Source of the DNA: Isohypsibius dastychi
Lineage: Eukaryota; Tardigrada; Eutardigrada; Parachela; Isohypsibiidae
DNA length: 13,603 nt
Assembly: GCA_034696485.1 (NCBI GenBank)
Contig: JAQIWT010000939.1
Location: forward strand, 1-13,603
Direction of reading: 5' to 3'
Each line of letters opens with the position of its first letter. The stretch's first letter is position 1. The notes below the pieces were generated by a model. That model was not told the origin of the DNA. It made no database searches and saw only the letters and a list, made by a program, of their open reading frames with translations. Positions 7,951 to 13,603 of this stretch are shown here, piece by piece. A program made the translations under genes and the position numbers.

Positions 7951-9048
7951 GCTCCGCGCTTGTAGCCGGCAAGATAGTTGCGCGCAACTAGCAACTATTT
8001 TGCCGAGCATTCCGCCAAGATAGTTGCGTCGGCAAGTTAGTTGAGCCCGTTTCGGCAAGATAGTTGCGTGCTGTGGAATTCACTTCCAATTGACATCTAC
8101 GAAGCCAAAACATCTGCAGAATGAACATGTTGTATTTTTGATCGCTGGTGTGTGGTTCATCAAAATTAGAAACAGCGGTTCGTTAAATCTCAGATTTCCA
8201 TGTTACACGTCATGAATTTCTGAAAATTGTCCGTTGATCAATTAATGTTCCGGAACATCATGGAGTTCTTTCTGCCTTGCTTAGTCACCAAATCAGCCAA
8301 ATGAACTCAGCAAGGGGGAATCTTCAAAATTACTAGTATCACACATGAAATCAAGTATACCTGACTTCTCATGATTATCAATGTCATGAAAACAAACGCG
8401 GTTTTCAAGGGAAATAACCAACAGATTTTTCAGGATTTATTGATTCGGATAGTTGAGACTAAAATTAGTAAAATAGGACTTTCTAGCAACTTGTCGTTTC
8501 TTGGCAAGATAGTTGCGTTCTCCGGCAAGTTAGTTGCGTTCTCCGGCAAGATAGTTGCATTTCGGCAAGATAGTTGCGCCCGTCGGTGAGATCAAAGACC
8601 GCACTTGGTAAGTGAATGTGATCCAGCTTGCACAACCTTGTGTGGAACTGTCTTCGGTTCCATTCAATTTCTACCATGCTTCATTCGGCTGTATCGTGAC
8701 TCAGCAATGAGGAAAAAATCCATTGTTGATCGTTGTTAATCCATTGTTGATCGTAAAATTCACGGATGTATCACCAACTTCTATTTCATGAATTTTTGAC
8801 GTGTAAAATGAAAATTGGATTGTTATGAACCGAAATTGCTAACTTTCATAAACGGCTCACCAGTGATCGACAACAGTCTATATTCTACGGTCTCATTTGG
8901 AAGTCAATTCTGAACGCGCAACTATCTTGCCGAAACGGGCGCAACTAACTTGCCGACGCAACTATCATGCCGGAATGCTCGGCAAGATACTTGCTAGTTG
9001 CGCGCAACTATCTTGCCGGCTACACGCGCTCATTAAAGTCGCGGGGTA
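7936..9048. mobile_element. Foldback (MITE-like) element with 107-bp terminal inverted repeats
   Basis: Left arm 7962-8068 and right arm 8917-9023 are inverted copies with 5 mismatches in 107 bp. Weaker inverted homology continues inward to about 8220 and 8780. Each arm is built from five copies of a 15-bp unit like GGCAAGATAGTTGCG, itself a dyad (GCAA-N5-TTGC). Four more units sit in the centre (8503-8580). No transposase is encoded; the short open frame through the centre only translates the repeat. Probably a non-autonomous DNA element of the foldback class. Target-site duplications could not be fixed. Confidence 0.7.
8503..8580 (+). repeat. Central array of four GGCAAGATAGTTGCG-type units
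   Basis: Four direct copies in a row, separated by about 6-9 nt (TTCTCC-type spacers), with GATAG or GTTAG centres. It is the same unit as in the element's arms. Confidence 0.75.
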
Positions 9049-9173
9049 GCACAGTATTAGCACGAGTGACGCTGCAGCTTTGGCTTGATAACAGCCCCCT
9101 CTTCTCTGCCTCACGCCAGCTGTCACCACTTGCGTGTCGATCGTGCCAATATCTTTGAAATATACCTGCAAAA

Positions 9174-9213
9174 AACCTCGAGGTCTTTTGATATCCGGGA
9201 GAACCTCGAGGTT
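9174..9213. repeat. Pair of AACCTCGAGGTT palindromes
   Basis: AACCTCGAGGTC at 9174-9185 and AACCTCGAGGTT at 9202-9213, 28 bp apart, around GATATCC. No assigned function. Confidence 0.5.
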
Positions 9214-9762
9214 CACCCAAATATAATGTCCCCCCATCTTTTCTGGATTCAGTTTCATTATGGCTTATATCATATAACATTTCTCTTCACCTCTCACTAC
9301 GGCACATATTTTTGTTCATCTTTGTCATATAACGAGCATCTAATTTTTTTATTTGTCTTCCGTTTTTATTATTTTTGTTTAAAGTTACACATTTTCCTCG
9401 AGCTGTTACCATAGTAATTTGATGATCAGTTATGGATTGTTTTTTTGTATGGACGCCTCTAAAATTCGGCACAAATCACAAATATTCGTATGTAAAAATG
9501 CCAGCGTGAAAATAATATAAGGATTGATCTGGATGGCGATTTTGCGAGAAAGGAGATTCAATTTTCTAGCAAAAGAAAAATGCTTGAAGTCAGATAAGAA
9601 TACACGAATATACTGCTATCTGTTATTCAAAATGAACATTACTATTATTATTGAAATTATTATTTCAAAAGAATTCGAAAAAAATACGTATACTAATTAG
9701 CAATTAGCGAATTTCAATGAATAACCAGCACAAAATCAAAAAAAACCATAGAATCAAAAAAC

Positions 9763-10400
9763 AACCATGATATGGTAATTCGAAGAACCATCACAACTCT
9801 TTAAAAATGGAGGCTGCACAAAACGTAATGTAGTATTTCAAATTCAATTCATAAAATCAAAGAAAATCTGTATGCTCATCAATGAATAGCGTATTCTAAT
9901 GAGTATGATTAGCACTAGAACAAAAAAGACCATATTCGAGAAATTATCATCGAAAATAAATTCGAAAACTAGCACTGAACTACAAAGTTCATCATTTCAT
10001 ATTCATTCCATACAGTCAAACAAAGACTGTCTACTAACTGAGCGTATTCTAATTGGAAATAAGAGCTCAAACGACAATCAGCCGTAAAAAATAAACAACT
10101 GTGAAAAAACAATCATGGTGAAAAAATTCAAAAAACCACCACAACACCACAAACACGGAGCTTGCACAAGGATTCGCATCTTGTTATTTCAAGTTCAATC
10201 TTTAGAACTAAAAAGATTCTGTATCAATTTACGTACATATCCTGATGAATTATAAGCCCTCAAAGAACAATCATGAGAAATGGATTCGAGAATCCTTCAC
10301 AACACCACAAAAACGGAGCTTGCACGCAATCCGAGATTGATAATACCAAATTCAGTCCATAAAATCGAAAATCATCCAAATACTAAATTAGTAATTAGCT
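9763..10400 (+). repeat. Degenerate tandem repeats of about 160-175 bp
   Basis: Clear units begin near 9763, 10103 and 10265. They share CAATCATG, an ATTCGA-like stretch, CACAACACCAC and GGAGCTTGCAC in that order. The first clear pair is 340-350 bp apart, which leaves room for a more decayed unit near 9920. The region is AT-rich and has no convincing gene. Confidence 0.55.
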
Positions 10401-10424
10401 ACAAATCTGAAAAATATCGAAAAA

Positions 10425-11168
10425 TCAAATTTCGAAACCGAATGACACGACATGATAATAATACATAATATCACATAATATCACGACATCGCGGTACAGT
10501 GATGGAAGATTTCGATTATCAACCGGACGTGAGGAAGGGTCGTCTTGACAATGCACTGAAAATGCAAAAAACCAGAATTTCAAGATTGCATTTTGTAACG
10601 TGGTTACAGAAACGTCAACGTACAACAGAGGTGCTGCTACCCTTCAGTGTTCTGGTTTTTTGCCAGCAATGATGCGGTAATAATACCATCATCAAGTGCA
10701 TTTTTAGATTTTGAATACTCAAAGACGCTAATTACCAATTAGTACACATCGTTTTGATCTTTCTGATTCAAAAAATTTAAATTACTGTTTTCGTCCAAGC
10801 TCCACTTCTGTGATAATTTGTTTCCAATAAATGAGAAAAAGTATGCCATGTAAGAGAATAATACAATAAAGCTACAATATCATGCTGTCAAACGATTATC
10901 GATCGCCTTACATTTTACATACAGCTTACCGGGAAAACACAAAGAAATGTTCAGGCAGTCACCGGAACTGGCTCGACTACCGCCAGTTAGAAACTGACTG
11001 AAGAAGAACATTAACGTACGGAAGTTATTACGGCAGTAGTAACAGTTAGAACAGACGAAAACTTGAGTTTCATTTGAGAATGTTTTACTTGGTTTCAAGT
11101 CGCTTGAGATGTCAGCAAAGAAGGAAAACAGTCCGTCGTTACCAAGTGACATATTGACGAATTCCAAG
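10425..11168 (-). CDS. Candidate two-exon gene fragment of unknown function
   Basis: Exon 11168-10930 is open for 79 codons between an ATTTCAG acceptor and a CCCG|GTAAGC donor. It is less AT-rich than its surroundings. It has a Cys cluster (CSNCYYC), two more Cys near its end, and three N-glycosylation sequons (NMS, NET, NIS), which suits an extracellular protein. Exon 10555-10425 follows a TTTTGCATTTTCAG acceptor, is in compatible phase, and ends in TGA after 43 codons. No family was recognised and no start exon was found. It could be chance. Confidence 0.22.
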
Positions 11169-11199
11169 CTGAAATCTGCGCGATTGTTTAACGGACAAT

Positions 11200-11800
11200 T
11201 CTCATGCCTGACTTTCTATGAAATTTGTGAATTACCGGATTCTATATCGGCTGAACTAGGGAGGTATGATTTTCCACTCTGAACATACAATTCGAAAGAT
11301 GTCACAATTTTTGAAATTCTCAATTTTGGAATCGAGAAGGACAGATGTATCAAATTGCATGCTCAGGTTACTGTTGAAAATTCCAACCATAACGCCGCCT
11401 CAGCATGATTAAGAAATCTTAAATTTTACCTAACCCAATTCTGGTTTTACGGAAAATGCTTATACAGATGCGTTCCTCGGTTAATCTATCACGAAAAAAA
11501 GTCTTTTGGATGGAGAGAAATTCGGTTCAGTTGGTTTTTCAAAGTTAACATTATCTTCATTTTTATAACAAGCCGAAAACGGGTTTGTTCCGAGCAAATT
11601 AATTATACTGAGGAGGAAAGAAATGAAGTGCAGATGAAGAAATATTTGAGTGGATCTTCATGGAAAAATGTCGCAAAAAACAAGAATGTCAGGATAACAT
11701 TGTGTTAAATAGTTGAGCTTAAGTGTATGACTTTAAATGGATGGAAAACAGGTGTTGCTACTGCTCGTGTCTTTAGTATTCGGTCAGCAAAGAATTAAAT
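11200..11800. other. AT-rich stretch without supported features
   Basis: A 44-codon open frame on the minus strand (about 11394-11263) begins with ATG, but no donor in it fits the phase of the candidate exon at 11168. Nothing else was recognised. Confidence 0.4.
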
Positions 11801-11810
11801 AATTACTGTT

Positions 11811-12430
11811 CACACTGATAAAATAATAACAAATTCTGACGGTGACTGTAATTGAATTTCATAGCTAATTGCTAATCACCATCATATTCATTAGACTGAG
11901 CAGGGAAAAACTAAATTGCAAAGCTACTTTTATATAGTGATAAGATCGCTTATCAAAATTATCTCTCATGAGTTTATGATTCAGCTTTCATTTATCTGCT
12001 AATTAATAATTAGGATACTCCAATTACTAACAAGTATAGTATAATATATCGGTTTCTCATCTGCATACAAGACAAGAAAATAAAACGAAACCGCAAAAAT
12101 GTCACGCAAATATAGATTTTCAGAGAGGTCACGGATTACCATGAGGTTAATCACCGCTAACACTGATAGACTGATAGAATAAAAACAAATTAAGGTGACT
12201 TTAATTGAATAATTTTTGAGTTTATGATTTTTGTGTTTCATAGCCATTAACCAAGTAGGATTATGTTTCATGGACTGAACATGAAAAACCATCCTTGCAA
12301 AGTTCCGTTCATATAGGGATGAGATCGCTTATCAGAATTATTTCCCATGATTTGATGATTTTTTTTTGTTGCTATGCTAATTACTAATTAGAATACTCTA
12401 ACTCATATTAAGTATAACAACGTATCAAGG
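11811..12430 (+). repeat. Tandem duplication, period about 379 bp
   Basis: Segments around 11811-12050 and 12159-12430 share ordered blocks: CACTGATA, GATCGCTTATCA (11944 and 12323), AGACTGAGCA/GGACTGAACA (11893 and 12272) and CTAATTANTAATTAG. The second copy carries an extra ~28 bp near its start. An open frame through it (12292-11999) runs across duplicated AT-rich sequence and is not supported as a gene. Confidence 0.65.
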
Positions 12431-13004
12431 TATTGCTTATTCAAAAAGATCTACGCTCATTCCCGTTTGGCGAGAGCAAGAACATTCACGCAAAACCACA
12501 ACAGTTTATAGTGAAATCGACCCAGAATGAGAACAACAAACACCACTCCAAGAACTGACATCCTGATCCAAGGACTAAGTGGCTCTTATTCCGAACCTAT
12601 TCTCCATTTCCGGTCGAAAAAAAATATCAACTTGAAACCACAACAATGTTAATTCAACCCAATAGCAAAGTACCAGTTCCTCTTCCCCTGCAAGTAATCA
12701 CAAGCAATCTTTTCCCCTACGAATATTACGTCGGTTTGAACAAGCGGAAAACCATAAGACTCAAAAAAGTCTTAATAACCAAATTTAGAAAAAATCCGTT
12801 AAATTCAAATACCGAAATGATCTGAAAAAATACCAACTCCCATCTTCTCGCAAAATTTGTCACATTCGTCACATATCTTTAACACAAAGCAGAATAACAC
12901 AAATTCAATATTTCATTCCGATGTATTTTCGGTAAAACCGAGCGAGTTTTATATGGTTCAACGTTAAATGAATGTTTCTCACATGTCAGATGGAGCTCCA
13001 TCGA

Positions 13005-13373
13005 TCATTTCTCCACTCGCACTCCTTCCGTCAGCTCGGTATCACAGTGAATGCAGCATATATCAACGCCATTACCTGAGATCCGTGACTGCCACGGATT
13101 CAGCTCTTCTAAATGCTGAAGGGTATTTTTCTTGATTTTATTCCTGAAACGTACGAGACTTTCCATTAGACGAGATAACGTAGCAACTCTTCTTTCGTAC
13201 GGAGATCTGTGTAGTAAGTCAGAAGAGATTGCAGATTCTCAAATAAACGTAAAGTTCCTGTAGAATTCTGAAGTCATCTTCGATAATGAAAAAATTCAAA
13301 ACTTACGTCAACATTCCTGAAGTCCATGAATAACATAGAAAACGATAGAAGATCGGATAATTATTACATGATT
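13005..13373 (-). CDS. Candidate 3' end of an unrecognised gene (two exons)
   Basis: Exon 13373-13307 lies between a strong acceptor (TTTTTTTCATTCAG) and a strong donor (GAC|GTAAGT). It joins in frame across a 100-nt intron to exon 13206-13005, which ends in TGA. The last exon reads as a plausible soluble segment rich in charged residues, with PYERRVATLSRLMESLVRF early and CCIHCDTEL near the end. The frame is open 77 codons back to 13238. No domain was recognised. Earlier exons would lie beyond the intronic GGGTGAGT repeat or outside the window. Confidence 0.27.
13081..13099. repeat. Short hairpin ATCCGTG-N5-CACGGAT
   Basis: Perfect 7-bp arms and a 5-nt loop inside the candidate last exon. 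It may be coincidental. Confidence 0.4.
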
Positions 13374-13488
13374 CTGAATGAAAAAAATAATCGGGATTCA
13401 TGGAACGAAAGACACAAACAAACATGTCCAGAATGAATGTCGAGAATAAGAATGATAAAACAAAAACAAGCTACATGGCGAAAATAAT

Positions 13489-13537
13489 GGGTGGGTGAGT
13501 GGGTGAGTGGGTCGGTGAATGACTGGGTGAGTGGGCG
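13489..13537. repeat. GGGTGAGT microsatellite
   Basis: About six 8-nt units of GGGTGAGT with variants (GGGTCGGT, GAATGACT). If the candidate gene at 13005-13373 is real, this would be intronic. Confidence 0.7.
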
Positions 13538-13603
13538 AAATTAAACGTGAGCGAGAGGCATTTGATAGAGACCAGACAGACTTTTGGGAGAGAGTCTCCA
13601 AAA

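Noticed and set aside
8503-8580. CRISPR-like repeat array
   Set aside because: Spacers are only 6-9 nt and the units are also found inverted in the element's arms. The context is eukaryotic.
8371-8589. 72-codon plus-strand open frame with repeated GKIVAF-like peptide
   Set aside because: The peptide repeat is only the translation of the GGCAAGATAGTTGCG units of the foldback element.
9085-9414. 109-codon plus-strand open frame
   Set aside because: It crosses the edge of AT-rich low-complexity DNA, is Phe/Tyr/Leu-rich from T runs, and has no motif. It looks like a chance frame.
11999-12292. 97-codon minus-strand open frame with hydrophobic stretches
   Set aside because: It lies across the junction of the 379-bp tandem duplication. 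The hydrophobicity comes from AT-rich composition and the frame is not kept in the first copy.
1-13603. tRNA, rRNA or other structured RNA genes
   Set aside because: I looked by eye for A/B-box pairs (GGTTCGA-type) and found no cloverleaf-compatible match.

Overview
This window looks like non-coding-rich genomic DNA from an animal. The evidence is spliced genes with short GT-AG introns (54, 58 and 61 nt, plus one of 471 nt), extracellular domain types typical of metazoans (astacin fold, cadherin-like repeats), minisatellites, foldback elements and AT-rich degenerate tandem repeats. There are no bacterial operons or Shine-Dalgarno sites. A compact-genome invertebrate fits best. A tardigrade or another small ecdysozoan would suit the intron sizes and moderate GC, but the sequence does not prove the phylum.

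The one clearly intact gene lies on the minus strand, 6851 to 4321, in five exons that join in frame to 628 residues. It has a signal peptide, then an astacin-type metalloprotease fold whose zinc ligands and catalytic glutamate are all replaced, then a linker, then a secreted C-terminal region ending in a cadherin-like repeat. I read it as a secreted pseudo-protease with adhesion-type modules. A second, older copy of the same gene lies in tandem on the same strand at 2569 to 776. It is a pseudogene with three in-frame stops, a frameshift, large deletions, a ~270-bp insertion, a minisatellite where exons should be, and two hairpins that look like template-switch scars. The copies share a 38-bp upstream block and a TATA-like box at the same distance from the ATG, and both have the same dead active site. 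Loss of catalysis therefore came before the duplication.

Upstream of the intact gene (7340-7670) is a low-complexity control-like zone: a C14 tract, a 19-bp minisatellite carrying five perfect ETS-type sites next to a CRE-like site, and a C/G-rich hairpin. From about 7.9 to 9.05 kb lies a foldback element with 107-bp inverted repeats about 95% identical, built from small GCAA-N5-TTGC dyads. The right third (9.3-12.5 kb) is AT-rich. It holds degenerate 160-175-bp tandem repeats, a ~379-bp tandem duplication and a recurring CTAATTA/TAATTAG dyad. Two weak minus-strand candidate genes (11168-10425 and 13373-13005) rest on open frames with phase-compatible splice sites. Stretches 1-775, 2960-4169 and 11.2-11.8 kb show nothing I can name.
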